This document shows, in pieces, positions 15,823 to 24,918 of a stretch of DNA of 51,388 bases (positions within the stretch are counted from its first letter, which is position 1; each line of letters begins with the position of its first letter). Under the pieces are notes generated by a model. That model was not told where the DNA came from and searched no databases. It worked only from the letters and a program-made list of their open reading frames with translations. Origin of the DNA: Desulfoarculaceae bacterium (lineage in GTDB: Bacteria; Desulfobacterota; Desulfobulbia; Desulfobulbales; Desulfocapsaceae). The stretch spans positions 1-51,388 of the forward strand of contig JAHYIV010000017.1 in NCBI GenBank assembly GCA_019429465.1. The letters are read 5' to 3'. Position numbers and translations under genes: made by a program.

Positions 15823-18800
15823 ATGTTCTATCTCCATCTCTCCAACCGCACCGAGAATCTGCTGACCCATCTGGTCGAGATCCTGCGCACGCAGCCGCGC
15901 CGCGACCTGTTTGCCAAGGAATTCTTTCTGATCCAGAGCCAGGGGATGGAGCGGATGCTCTCCCAGCGGCTGGCCGATGCCTTTACGGTGTGGTGCAATT
16001 TTGAGTACCTGCTGCCCACCCGGTTTTTTGATCTCATGGCCGCCAGGATGAAGATGGAGATCAATCCTGACGCCTTTGCCCGGGACGCGCTCGCCTGGCG
16101 CCTTGACGGACTGCTGCAGGAGATAGCGCAGCAGGAACAACAGGAGTCGGTACCGCTCTTTGCGCCGCTTTTGCGCTATATGAGCGGCGATCAGAGCGGC
16201 TTGAAGCGCTATCAGCTTGCCCAGCAACTGGCCAATATCTTTGACCAGTATCAGATCATGCGGCCGGAGATGCTCGCCGGCTGGCAGCAGCAGAAGATGA
16301 GCACCAGCAATCCGGCCGAAGAGTGGCAGATGGCCCTGTGGACACAACTGCGTAAGTCCCTTGGCAATACCCCGCACCGGGGAGAGATGCTGCTCCGGTT
16401 TCTGCAGCGGCTGCAGGGAGGGGAGGACCTGAGCGGTATCCTGCCCGCCCGTCTCTCGGTCTTTGGCCTGCACAGCATGCCGCCCCTGCTGCTCGATTGC
16501 CTGCACGCGATCTCCAGCCATTGCGATGTCCATCTCTATCTCCTGTCACCCTGTGAGAATTACTGGGCGGATACCCCGGGGATGCGGCAGCTGATACGGG
16601 AAAATATCTCCCGACTGCAGAACGGGCTTGAACCAGTGCCCCTTATCCCTGAGATCCACCCCTTACTCAATTCTCTCGGCAGACAGGGCCAGGATTTTCA
16701 GTCCATGCTCTTCGAGCGCATCGACATCCTCAATGAAATCACCAGCTTTATCGATCCGCAGCATAATTCCTCCTCCGCCGCGCCCTGCTTGCTGCACCGG
16801 CTGCAATCGGATCTGCTCGACGGCAGGTGGAAGGCAAAAAATGATGGCGGGGAAATTCCCCTTGATCCTTCCCTGACCATGGTCTCCTGCCACTCGGCGG
16901 TCCGCGAGGTGATGATCCTCAAGGATCAGATCCTGCGCTGGCTCCAGGAGAACCCGTATATGACGCTGCGGGATATTGTGGTGATGGCCCCTGACATCCA
17001 GGACTATACAGCTATTATCCCGGCCATCTTCGATGACGTGCAGCACTCCATTGCCGACCGCAGTCTGCGTCAGCAGAACACGACCATGGCGATTTTTCTG
17101 CAGTTCCTTGATCTGGCCGTCAGCCGCTTTTCATGGAGTGAAGTCCTTGACCTGCTGGAAAAACCCGAGGTCGCCACCGCTTTTCATCTCAGCGAAGCCG
17201 ACTGCGAACTGATCCGCCACTGGATCATTCGTTGCGGCATCCGCTGGGGACTCTCCGCCGAACCGTCCTCTGACCCGGGTATAGTCGCTCTTCATCCATC
17301 TCTGGAGCGAGCAACACCGGCCTACCCTCGGCCTGCGGTCACTCCCGCGCCCACACAGACGGAGATAACCTGGGAGGCCGGGCTTGATCGTCTGCTCATG
17401 GGCTATGCCATGAATTGGGACCTGCCGGTGGACGGGATCCTGCCCTATCCCGATATCGAAGGGAGTCAGGCCCGGCCTCTGGGCGGCCTGTGCCAGTTCA
17501 TCGAACTGCTGGCCACCGCCGCCCGGGATTTTTCTCGAAGCCGGCCGCTTGCCGCCTGGTCAACCCTGTTGCTCTCGCACCTTGACGCCCTGTTTGACCA
17601 GGAGACCGAAAACAATATCAACCCGTTACGGGAGATCCTGACCACCCTGGGCAGCCGCTTTGGCGCCTTTCACCGCCACGATCTCCCCCTTGAGGTGATC
17701 CGCGCCTGGCTGGAGACCGCGGCGCAGGAGAGCAAGAGCAGTGCCGGATTTCTGCGCGGCCAGCTCACCTTCTGCTCCATGCTGCCCATGCGCTCCATCC
17801 CTTTTCAGGCGGTCTGTCTGCTGGGGCTCAATGACGGAGTTTTTCCCAAGACCGAACGCCTGCACCCCTTTGATCTGCTGGGAGAAAAATTCATTCCCGG
17901 AGATCGCTCCAAACGAGGCGATGACCGTTACCAGTTCCTGGAGGCCCTGCTCTCGGCCAGAAGATACCTCTATCTCAGCCATGTAGGCCAATCGATTCGT
18001 TCAGGCAGCGCCATCCCGCCCTCGGTGCTGATCACCGAACTGATCGAAACCCTCAGGCTCTCCTACGGGATCGAAGCGCCTGTACAGAGGCATCCGCTGC
18101 AGCCTTTTTCCCGGCGCTATTTCCATCATACTGCTGCCGGGCAACTGTTCAGCTTTAATGGCCATAACTGCGGAGTGGCCAGGGCCCTGGCCACTCCGCT
18201 GCCATCGTATGATCCTGAACCGTGGTGGTCGGGCACGCTGCCCGATGAGAGCACTCAGACCGTCTCTGTCACCGACCTGCTCAGCTTCTTTGCCCATCCG
18301 CAGAGATGGTTCGTCCGCAACAGGCTGGATATCCGCCTGGACACCGAAAATGAACTGCCGGGGGAAAGCGAGCTGTTTTCCGTAGCCGGCCTTGACCGCT
18401 ATCTGATCAATCAGGAGCTGGTCCAGAGCTGCCTGGAGAGTGAAAACACAAGCGATGCAGAGGTGAAGGCAGCCATTCTCTCCCGCCTGACGTCCCAGGG
18501 CCGCTGGATGCTGGGCGCCCCCGGCCGGCTTGCCTTTGACCGACTGCTGCCGGAGCTGTCCGCCTTTGCCGCCCGGATTCAGGCCAAAAATATGGGCCGG
18601 AAACTGCCGGATCTGCCTATCGATCTGCGGATCGGCGCATATCACCTTACAGGCCAACTTACGGACCTCCATGAAAACGGCACTCTTCTGGCCCGTTATG
18701 CGGCGTGTAAAGGCAAGGATCTGCTCAAGGCCTGGATTCAGCATCTGCTCGTCGCCGCCACCAGGCCCGCCACACCCGCCACCACCCACCTGCTGACCCA

Positions 18801-19134
18801 AGACCGTGATCTTTCTTTTCCGCCCTGCGCGGATCCCCTGGCCAGGCTGGGTGAGCTGCTGGCAATTTACAGGCAGGGATATTCCTCTCCCAGCCTCCTG
18901 CTGGTGGAACCGGCCTGGGTCTATATCCAGCAACGGGAAAAACCCCGGGCGCAGCTCTCTCCTTTACAGGCAGCGACAAAGGCCCTCACCAATGACCTGG
19001 AAAAGGGCTATGAACCCGAGCTGGCCCTTCTCTATGGCGACAGTGATGCCGCCACATTGCTGGGCTCGCAGTTCCAGCAGCTGTGCGAGGAATTTCTTGG
19101 CCCCGTCTGGGCCGCAGTGGAGCAGAACCCATGA
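15823..19134 (+). CDS. recC: Exodeoxyribonuclease V gamma chain RecC
   Basis: The 1103-residue protein is the RecC subunit of the RecBCD helicase-nuclease, which repairs double-strand breaks and degrades foreign DNA. The start FYLHLSNRTENLLTHLVEIL, then QGMERMLSQRLAD, and later LRGQLTFCSMLPMRSIPFQA and RGDDRYQFLEALLSARRYLY are diagnostic. RecC has an inactive helicase/nuclease fold that recognises Chi and splits DNA strands. Length is close to the E. coli protein (1122). An in-frame copy of a dispersed repeat is inserted at 17284-17345 (residues about 488-508) in a linker between HWIIRCGIRWGL and ITWEAGLDRLLMGYAM. The stop overlaps the recB start by ATGA. Confidence 0.95.
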   Translation: MFYLHLSNRTENLLTHLVEILRTQPRRDLFAKEFFLIQSQGMERMLSQRLADAFTVWCNFEYLLPTRFFDLMAARMKMEINPDAFARDALAWRLDGLLQEIAQQEQQESVPLFAPLLRYMSGDQSGLKRYQLAQQLANIFDQYQIMRPEMLAGWQQQKMSTSNPAEEWQMALWTQLRKSLGNTPHRGEMLLRFLQRLQGGEDLSGILPARLSVFGLHSMPPLLLDCLHAISSHCDVHLYLLSPCENYWADTPGMRQLIRENISRLQNGLEPVPLIPEIHPLLNSLGRQGQDFQSMLFERIDILNEITSFIDPQHNSSSAAPCLLHRLQSDLLDGRWKAKNDGGEIPLDPSLTMVSCHSAVREVMILKDQILRWLQENPYMTLRDIVVMAPDIQDYTAIIPAIFDDVQHSIADRSLRQQNTTMAIFLQFLDLAVSRFSWSEVLDLLEKPEVATAFHLSEADCELIRHWIIRCGIRWGLSAEPSSDPGIVALHPSLERATPAYPRPAVTPAPTQTEITWEAGLDRLLMGYAMNWDLPVDGILPYPDIEGSQARPLGGLCQFIELLATAARDFSRSRPLAAWSTLLLSHLDALFDQETENNINPLREILTTLGSRFGAFHRHDLPLEVIRAWLETAAQESKSSAGFLRGQLTFCSMLPMRSIPFQAVCLLGLNDGVFPKTERLHPFDLLGEKFIPGDRSKRGDDRYQFLEALLSARRYLYLSHVGQSIRSGSAIPPSVLITELIETLRLSYGIEAPVQRHPLQPFSRRYFHHTAAGQLFSFNGHNCGVARALATPLPSYDPEPWWSGTLPDESTQTVSVTDLLSFFAHPQRWFVRNRLDIRLDTENELPGESELFSVAGLDRYLINQELVQSCLESENTSDAEVKAAILSRLTSQGRWMLGAPGRLAFDRLLPELSAFAARIQAKNMGRKLPDLPIDLRIGAYHLTGQLTDLHENGTLLARYAACKGKDLLKAWIQHLLVAATRPATPATTHLLTQDRDLSFPPCADPLARLGELLAIYRQGYSSPSLLLVEPAWVYIQQREKPRAQLSPLQAATKALTNDLEKGYEPELALLYGDSDAATLLGSQFQQLCEEFLGPVWAAVEQNP
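17284..17345 (+). repeat. In-frame two-hairpin repeat in recC (copy 1)
   Basis: GTCGCTC TTCATCCATC at 17284-17300, GAGCGAGCAACACCGG and CGGCCTGCGGTCACTC make one unit plus the start of a second. It is homologous to the units in recB (reverse orientation), recD and the radical SAM gene. The reading frame used here (VALHPSLERATPAYPRPAVT) differs from the one used in recD, so the element is open in more than one frame. Confidence 0.75.
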
Positions 19135-22100
19135 CTATCCCACGACAGACCTTTGACGCCGCCACCGCTCCCCTGCATAAAGGGGTCAATCTGGTGGAGG
19201 CCAGCGCCGGCACCGGCAAGACCTTTGCCATTGCCATGCTGGTCCTGCGTTTTGTTACCGAATTCGGCTTTCCCCTGCAGAACATCCTGGTGGTGACCTT
19301 TACCAAGGCCGCCACCGAAGAGCTGAAAGAGCGGATCCGGGCCCGGCTGGCGTCCGCCCGGGAAATGCTGGCCAACTGCCAGAGTCCGGCCATCGGCGAC
19401 CGGAGAGACCCGGCCCTTGAATCCTGGCGCGCCGGACTCACCGAGCGCGGGATTCCTGTCCGGCTGGCCCTGCAGAGGCTGGAAATGGCCCTGCTCGATA
19501 TGGATCTTGCCCCGGTCTTTACCATCCACGGCTTCTGCCAGCGGATGCTTCAGGAACAGGCGCTGGAGAGCGGCCAGCTCTTTGATTTTGAGCTGACCAA
19601 GGACATCTCCCGTCAACAGACCCAGGTCATCGAGGATTACTGGCGGCGAAATATATACCCCCTCTCCCCCCTGCACTGTGCCCTGATCACCAGTAACTAT
19701 CCGACCCCCCACGCACTGTTTAAGAGTGTCCAGGGCGGTGAAAAAAGAGCTGCCAGGATTTTACCGCAGGCACTCACAGGAGAGGATGCTCTCACCCTTG
19801 TTGACCAGAGTCTCAGCCTCCTCTCTGACTGGTGGCGGACCAAGGCGGCCACCCTGCACGGCCATTTACAGGATGCACTCAACGAGGGGAAATTCACCAA
19901 AAAGCTGGCGGATAATTTTTCCGACTGGTGGCAACAGCTGGATGATTTTCTCTGCCAGAGCAGTCTGCAGCCCCCTAACTCTCTGGATTTTCTCACAACC
20001 AGTCGGATCATGGAGGCGCTCAACGGCCACAAATTCAGAAGCGGCGGGGGACAGAGCAGCGAGGAAAAAAAACAGGCCTTTATCTCCACCCTGCCCCTGC
20101 CGGAACAAGAGCTTAGCGACTTTCTTCAGGCCTGGCAGGGCGTCACCCTGGCCTTCCGCATGGGCCTTATCCGGGAACTTGCCACAGGTCTCAACCAGAC
20201 CCTGCGCCGCCAGCACCTGCTCTCTTTTGACGATCTTATTCTGCAACTGGAGAAGGCCCTGCTGAGCCGACAGGGGCCGGGGCTGCGACAGATCATCAGT
20301 AAGCGCTATCAGGCCGCCCTGATTGACGAATTTCAGGACACGGACGACAGCCAGTACACCATCTTCTCCACCCTGTTCGCAGGCCAGGGACGGCCCAGTG
20401 TCGCGGGCACCATGGACGGTGCAGGAGTGACCGCAGGCCAGGGACGGCCCAGTGTCGCGGGCACCATGGACGGTGCAGGAGTGACCGCAGGCCAGGGACG
20501 GCCCAGTGTCGCGGGCACCATGGACGGTGCAGGAGCGACCGCCGGTTCCGCCCACTACCTGTACCTGATTGGCGACCCCAAACAGGCCATCTACACCTTC
20601 CGGGGGGCGGACATCTATTCCTATTTCAAGGCCAGGGCGCAGGCAGACATCCACCTGAATCTGGCAAAGAACTTCCGCTCCCATCCCGCTCTGGTTGAGG
20701 CCGTCAACCGGCTGTTTCAGTTGCGGGAGAACGCCTTTGCCGCCGTTGAGCTGCCCTATTTTCCGGTCATGGCAGCCAAAAGTGCGGATGACGGACAACT
20801 GCTCGATGATGGCAAGAAGATGCCGGTCATGGTCTATTGCCAGTTGGACACGGCCCCGGACAGCAAAAACGGCAGATGGAGTTCCGGCAAGGCCACGCAA
20901 CGGATTGTCTCCTCGGTGATCAGCGAAATCGCGCGTCTTCTGCGGTCCAGCAATCCCATCATGTTGAGCACAACCGTGGAGAATAAACCGGCCCTTACCC
21001 CGCTGGCGCCGAGTGATATTGCTATTCTGGTCAGAAGCCACAAGCAGGCGGAACAGTTTCAGCTCGCCCTGGCACGAATCGGAATTCCGGCAGTCACGGC
21101 CAGTCAGCAGTCCGTGTTCGCCACCAGTGAGTGCCATGACCTCTGTCTGCTCATGCTGGCGCTCTCCTCCCCGGGAGATCTCATGCTGCTGAAAACGGCA
21201 CTCACCAGCTGCTGGTTTGACCTGAACGGACCCGAGTTCCATGCCTTCTGGCAGGACCAGGAACAGGTGGATCAGTGGCTGGTCCGTGCCCATGATTATC
21301 ACAAACTCTGGCGGGAACAGGGTTTTCTGGCCATGATGACCCGCCTGCTTGCCTCTGAAAAGATCCTGCTCAGGCTGTCACGAAAACCGCTGGCCGAGCG
21401 CCGGATCTCCAATATCCACCACCTCCTTGAGTTGATCCAGACAGCAGAAACGGAACAGGCCATGGGGCCGGCCAAGACCCTGCAGTGGTTGCGATCCATG
21501 CAAGAGGATCAGGGAGGCATGGAGGATACCGAACTGCGGCTGGAAAGTGACGAAGAGGCGGTGAAGATCGTCACCATGCACGGTGCCAAGGGGCTGGAAT
21601 ACCCGGTTGTTTTCTGCCCCTTTCTCTGGTATCGCTCCAATTACCTCAAACAGGGAAAAGGAGTTGTCAGCTGCCATGACGAGAACAAGGAGCTCATCAT
21701 GGATCTGGGCTCACCGCTCCTTGAAGAACATAAACAACAGGCCCTGCAGGAGGAACTGGCGGAAGAGCTGCGTTTGGCCTACGTGGCCCTGACCAGGGCC
21801 CGCTGTCGCTGCTATGTCTTCTGGGCCGATGTGTCCGGTAACAAATATGTCGCCGATTCCAGGGATTCCTCCCTGGCCTGGCTGCTCTGCCTTGAACAGG
21901 AGTACTCCTCTGCCGAACAGGTAAAGATATTACAGGATCTTGCCGGAGACGGATCCGTGGCCTGCGAGCTGATCAGCGCCGAGATCGATGCGCCGATGAT
22001 GATGGCTGCCAGGAACGAGAGAGCGGAAGAACTCGTCTCTTTAACATTTACCGCCAGCAATTTGCACACCGACTGGCTGCTGCACAGTTATTCGTCCCTG

Positions 22101-22949
22101 GCCGCTCAACATGAGAATCAAGCCAGTTGGTTAGATATGTCTGCCAAGATGGGAATATCAGAGGCCGACGAGACGCCCCTCCTTCCCGATCTGCCGAAAG
22201 GGGCACAGATGGGCAATGTGGTGCATGGTCTGCTGGAAGATATCTCCTTTTCTGCCCTGGCCGTCGGCAGCGGCTATGAAGAGACCCTGAAACAGCAGTG
22301 CGCCTGGTTCGGGGTCGAGGTCAGTCCCACCAAACTGGCTGCCCTGCTCCAGAAGGTGGTGCAGACACCCTTGACCCCGGCCGGGGCCGGAACGACTTTT
22401 TGCCTGGCCGATCTTGATCCATCCGAGGTCATCCGCGAGATGCCCTTTTATTTTCACCTCCAGCCCAGCGCCACCGGCCGGATCAATTCCATCCTGGCGG
22501 GATCACGGGCTGTGGTCCCGATCACGCCCAAATCTCTGCAGGGCTATCTCACCGGTTTTGTGGACCTGATCTGCCGGTATCAAGGAAGATTCTACATCAT
22601 GGACTACAAGAGCAACTGGCTGGGAAATCACTTGCCGGACTACGGCGCGGAGGCCCTGGAGCAGGCCATGCGTGACCATAACTATGGTCTGCAATACTGG
22701 TTCTACACCCTGGTGCTGCACCGCTATCTGCAGAACGCCCTGGAAAACTATGCCTATGACACCCATTTCGGCGGGGTGATATATCTCTTTGTCAGGGGCA
22801 TGGAGCCCACCGTGGCAGGAAGCGGCGTCTATTTTGATCTGCCGGATCTGACGACCCTGGAACGCCTCGATCATTGCCTGGGCCGAGACCCCGACACTGA
22901 GCCTTCCATGGCCAGCGATTATTCTTACGGAGGATCAAAAAATGGATAA
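19131..22949 (+). CDS. recB: Exodeoxyribonuclease V beta chain RecB
   Basis: The 1272-residue protein is the RecB helicase-nuclease subunit. Walker A is VEASAGTGKTFAIAML near residue 20-35, with VTFTKAATEELKERIRARL after it, motif II LIDEFQDTD near 402-410, motif III LIGDPKQAIYTFRGAD near 480, and late helicase motif TMHGAKGLEYPVVF. The C-terminal RecB nuclease is seen as GFVDLICRYQGRFYIMDYKS. Between motifs II and III lie three tandem copies of an 18-residue unit, AGQGRPSVAGTMDGAGVT, encoded by a 54-base repeat at 20379-20540; normal RecB has only a short loop there. The length exceeds the usual 1180 partly for that reason. ATGA overlap with recC, eight-base overlap with recD. Confidence 0.96.
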   Translation: MTIPRQTFDAATAPLHKGVNLVEASAGTGKTFAIAMLVLRFVTEFGFPLQNILVVTFTKAATEELKERIRARLASAREMLANCQSPAIGDRRDPALESWRAGLTERGIPVRLALQRLEMALLDMDLAPVFTIHGFCQRMLQEQALESGQLFDFELTKDISRQQTQVIEDYWRRNIYPLSPLHCALITSNYPTPHALFKSVQGGEKRAARILPQALTGEDALTLVDQSLSLLSDWWRTKAATLHGHLQDALNEGKFTKKLADNFSDWWQQLDDFLCQSSLQPPNSLDFLTTSRIMEALNGHKFRSGGGQSSEEKKQAFISTLPLPEQELSDFLQAWQGVTLAFRMGLIRELATGLNQTLRRQHLLSFDDLILQLEKALLSRQGPGLRQIISKRYQAALIDEFQDTDDSQYTIFSTLFAGQGRPSVAGTMDGAGVTAGQGRPSVAGTMDGAGVTAGQGRPSVAGTMDGAGATAGSAHYLYLIGDPKQAIYTFRGADIYSYFKARAQADIHLNLAKNFRSHPALVEAVNRLFQLRENAFAAVELPYFPVMAAKSADDGQLLDDGKKMPVMVYCQLDTAPDSKNGRWSSGKATQRIVSSVISEIARLLRSSNPIMLSTTVENKPALTPLAPSDIAILVRSHKQAEQFQLALARIGIPAVTASQQSVFATSECHDLCLLMLALSSPGDLMLLKTALTSCWFDLNGPEFHAFWQDQEQVDQWLVRAHDYHKLWREQGFLAMMTRLLASEKILLRLSRKPLAERRISNIHHLLELIQTAETEQAMGPAKTLQWLRSMQEDQGGMEDTELRLESDEEAVKIVTMHGAKGLEYPVVFCPFLWYRSNYLKQGKGVVSCHDENKELIMDLGSPLLEEHKQQALQEELAEELRLAYVALTRARCRCYVFWADVSGNKYVADSRDSSLAWLLCLEQEYSSAEQVKILQDLAGDGSVACELISAEIDAPMMMAARNERAEELVSLTFTASNLHTDWLLHSYSSLAAQHENQASWLDMSAKMGISEADETPLLPDLPKGAQMGNVVHGLLEDISFSALAVGSGYEETLKQQCAWFGVEVSPTKLAALLQKVVQTPLTPAGAGTTFCLADLDPSEVIREMPFYFHLQPSATGRINSILAGSRAVVPITPKSLQGYLTGFVDLICRYQGRFYIMDYKSNWLGNHLPDYGAEALEQAMRDHNYGLQYWFYTLVLHRYLQNALENYAYDTHFGGVIYLFVRGMEPTVAGSGVYFDLPDLTTLERLDHCLGRDPDTEPSMASDYSYGGSKNG
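20379..20540 (-). repeat. Three tandem 54-base repeat units inside recB
   Basis: Units at 20379-20432, 20433-20486 and 20487-20540 are identical except for one base in the third (GTGACC becomes GCGACC). Each starts GCAGGCCAGGGACGGCCCAG. Exactly three full copies of 54 bases add 54 codons' worth of 18-residue periods without a frameshift. The strand is given as minus because these units are the reverse complement of the recD and recC copies. Confidence 0.95.
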
Positions 22950-24711
22950 GGTCGCTCTTCCGCCAGGGCGATCCCTGGAGCGAGCCATTTTTTCTCCCCT
23001 GGACCAACAGTTCGCCCGCTTCATGGCCAGGAAATCAGGCCTGACAGGTACGGCAAGTGACCGCTTTGAGTTGTTGATCAACCGGCTTTCCGCGGCCCTG
23101 GCCGATGGACACAGCTGCCTGCCGCTCACCAGTGAAGAAGAGCAATTATTGAGCGGGATCGACACCGCACTTATCTCCCGGGAGATCACCACACCGCTGG
23201 TACTCTGGCACAACAGACTCTATCTCCAGCGCTACTTTCGATACGAGTTACGACTGGCCGGGCAGATCAAGGCCATGGCCCAAGCTCACTATGCCGTCCC
23301 GGAATGCCGGGCGGAGCTCGATGCCTGCTTTGGCCAGATGCCCGAAACAGATGCAGAAATAGACTGGCAGCGCCTGGCAGCCGAGATGGCCCTCAAGCGG
23401 CCGCTGGCACTTATTTCCGGGGGGCCGGGCACCGGCAAGACCAGCACCGTGGCGCGGATTCTCGGCCTGCTGCTGTTGACCCTGGGGCCTGATTTACAAA
23501 TCGCCCTGGCCGCCCCGACCGGCAAGGCGGCCATGCGGCTCAGGGAATCCATTGCCGCCAGTCTTGCCTCCCTGCCCTTTTCGGATATGATCAAGGGAAA
23601 AATTCCAACCAGTGCCTCGACCCTGCACCGTCTCCTGGGAGTCCGTCATCATTCCCCTTGTTTTCGCCATACCCACGCCAATCCCCTGCCCTGGGATGTG
23701 GTGGTGGTGGATGAGGCCTCCATGGTCGATCTGGCCATGATGAGCAAACTGGTGGACGCCCTGAAACCAGGGGCCAGACTGATCCTGCTGGGAGACAAGG
23801 ACCAACTGGCCTCGGTCGAGTCCGGCGCGATTCTGGCGGATTGCATCCAGGCCCTGCCGGACAATACGGTGACGCTGCGGAAGAGTTATCGTTTCAACCA
23901 GGAGATCAGCGCCTTTGCCAGGGCGGTCAATGAAAACGACAGCGCGGCCGCCTGGGCCAGGCTCAATGACAAGAGTCAGGAAACGGCAACGGTCACCCTG
24001 CTCCATGAACCTGTGACTGATTTCATCAGCGCCCGATACAGCCCATACATGCGGAAGGCCCAGGCCCTGCAGAGTGAAAGTAACGACGATATCCGCCAGC
24101 TCTTTCAATGCTTCAACCAGTTCCGGGTCCTCTGCGCCACCAGACGCGGGCCCGGCGGAGTTGAGGCCCTTAACCGCCAGGTGGAACAGAATCTGACGGC
24201 TCAAGGATATCCGTCCCTGGCCGGCGGTCGCCCTTCATCCATCCCTGGAGCGGGCGACACTGGGGCATCCCTGCCCGGCGCCTGGTATCCTGGAAGACCG
24301 GTGATGATCCTGAATAACGATTACAACCTGAACCTGTTCAACGGTGATATCGGGATCTGCCTGCCGGACCTGGCCGCCGCCACCACGAAGGGTCCGGGTC
24401 CAAAGTTCAAGATCTGGTTTGAGCGCGAAGACGGCAGTCTCAAGGGATACCAACCGTACCGGCTGCCTCCATGTGAAACGGTCTTCGCCATGACCATCCA
24501 TAAAGGTCAGGGTTCCGAGTTTGGAGAGGTTCTGGTGGTCCTGCCGACCACCGACACCCCCCTTCTCACCCGTGAACTGATCTATACCGCTATCACCCGT
24601 GCCAAAACAAAAGTGGTCATTGCCGGCGACCAAGCCATTTTCAATGCCGCGGTCAACCGTAGCATCCATCGCTCCAGCGGCCTGCATGCAATGCTGATGG
24701 GTTCAAAATAA
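22942..24711 (+). CDS. recD: Exodeoxyribonuclease V alpha chain RecD
   Basis: The 589-residue protein is the RecD superfamily 1B (5'-3') helicase subunit. Walker A is LISGGPGTGKTSTVARIL near residue 160. Then come AAPTGKAAMRLRESI, VVVDEASMVDLAMMSKLVDA (motif II), LLGDKDQLASVESGAILADC (motif III), and the C-terminal AMTIHKGQGSEFGEVLVVLP with RELIYTAITRAKTKV. It follows the usual recC-recB-recD order and overlaps recB by eight bases. A copy of the dispersed repeat is inserted in frame before WYPGRPVMILNNDYNLNLFN, giving GRPSSIPGAGDTGASLPG. With all three genes open, the RecBCD complex is probably functional despite the insertions. Confidence 0.95.
   Translation: MDKVALPPGRSLERAIFSPLDQQFARFMARKSGLTGTASDRFELLINRLSAALADGHSCLPLTSEEEQLLSGIDTALISREITTPLVLWHNRLYLQRYFRYELRLAGQIKAMAQAHYAVPECRAELDACFGQMPETDAEIDWQRLAAEMALKRPLALISGGPGTGKTSTVARILGLLLLTLGPDLQIALAAPTGKAAMRLRESIAASLASLPFSDMIKGKIPTSASTLHRLLGVRHHSPCFRHTHANPLPWDVVVVDEASMVDLAMMSKLVDALKPGARLILLGDKDQLASVESGAILADCIQALPDNTVTLRKSYRFNQEISAFARAVNENDSAAAWARLNDKSQETATVTLLHEPVTDFISARYSPYMRKAQALQSESNDDIRQLFQCFNQFRVLCATRRGPGGVEALNRQVEQNLTAQGYPSLAGGRPSSIPGAGDTGASLPGAWYPGRPVMILNNDYNLNLFNGDIGICLPDLAAATTKGPGPKFKIWFEREDGSLKGYQPYRLPPCETVFAMTIHKGQGSEFGEVLVVLPTTDTPLLTRELIYTAITRAKTKVVIAGDQAIFNAAVNRSIHRSSGLHAMLMGSK
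24211..24280 (+). repeat. In-frame two-hairpin repeat in recD (copy 3)
   Basis: A partial unit end CCGTCCCTGGCCGGC (24211-24225) is followed by a full unit from GGTCGCCCTTCATCC to CTGCCCGGCG (24226-24280). Compared with other copies, GTCGCT/AGCGAC becomes GTCGCCC/GGGCGAC, and GGCC/GGCC becomes GGGC/GCCC. Both are paired changes that preserve two hairpins. Confidence 0.8.
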
Positions 24712-24734
24712 AATTTCCGGCGATGCACAAAAAC

Positions 24735-24774
24735 CTCGTTCTACCTGGCAATGATTCTATGTTATAGAACGAAG
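24735..24774 (+). promoter_or_regulatory. Mutually exclusive small hairpins downstream of recD
   Basis: CTCGTTCTA (about 24736-24743) can pair with TAGAACGAAG (24765-24774). TTCTAT at 24755-24760 can instead pair with ATAGAA at 24764-24769. A run of eight T's follows about 30 bases further on, too distant for a normal terminator. It may be a weak 3' structure of the rec operon or a leader of the next gene. Confidence 0.3.
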
Positions 24775-24918
24775 AGATTAAAATAGTTATTTCTTGATTG
24801 ACCCTTTTTTTTATGGTTAAAAAAGAGTCTCCCCCTGAAACATCACTTTTCCTCTGCCCGGATCGCCACAACAGGCGCGGGTCGCTGAAAATCCTCACTC
24901 CGTAAGGTGGTTGTCCTG

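Noticed and set aside
18001..18933. Reverse-strand frame of 310 codons within recC
   Set aside because: recC motifs run through the forward frame; the reverse product is compositionally a shadow.
20379..20540. CRISPR array
   Set aside because: The 54-base units are directly adjacent without spacers and lie inside recB in frame.
19866..21302. A reverse-strand open frame of 478 codons inside recB
   Set aside because: It is a shadow of recB; its repeated segment is only the reverse reading of the 54-base repeats.
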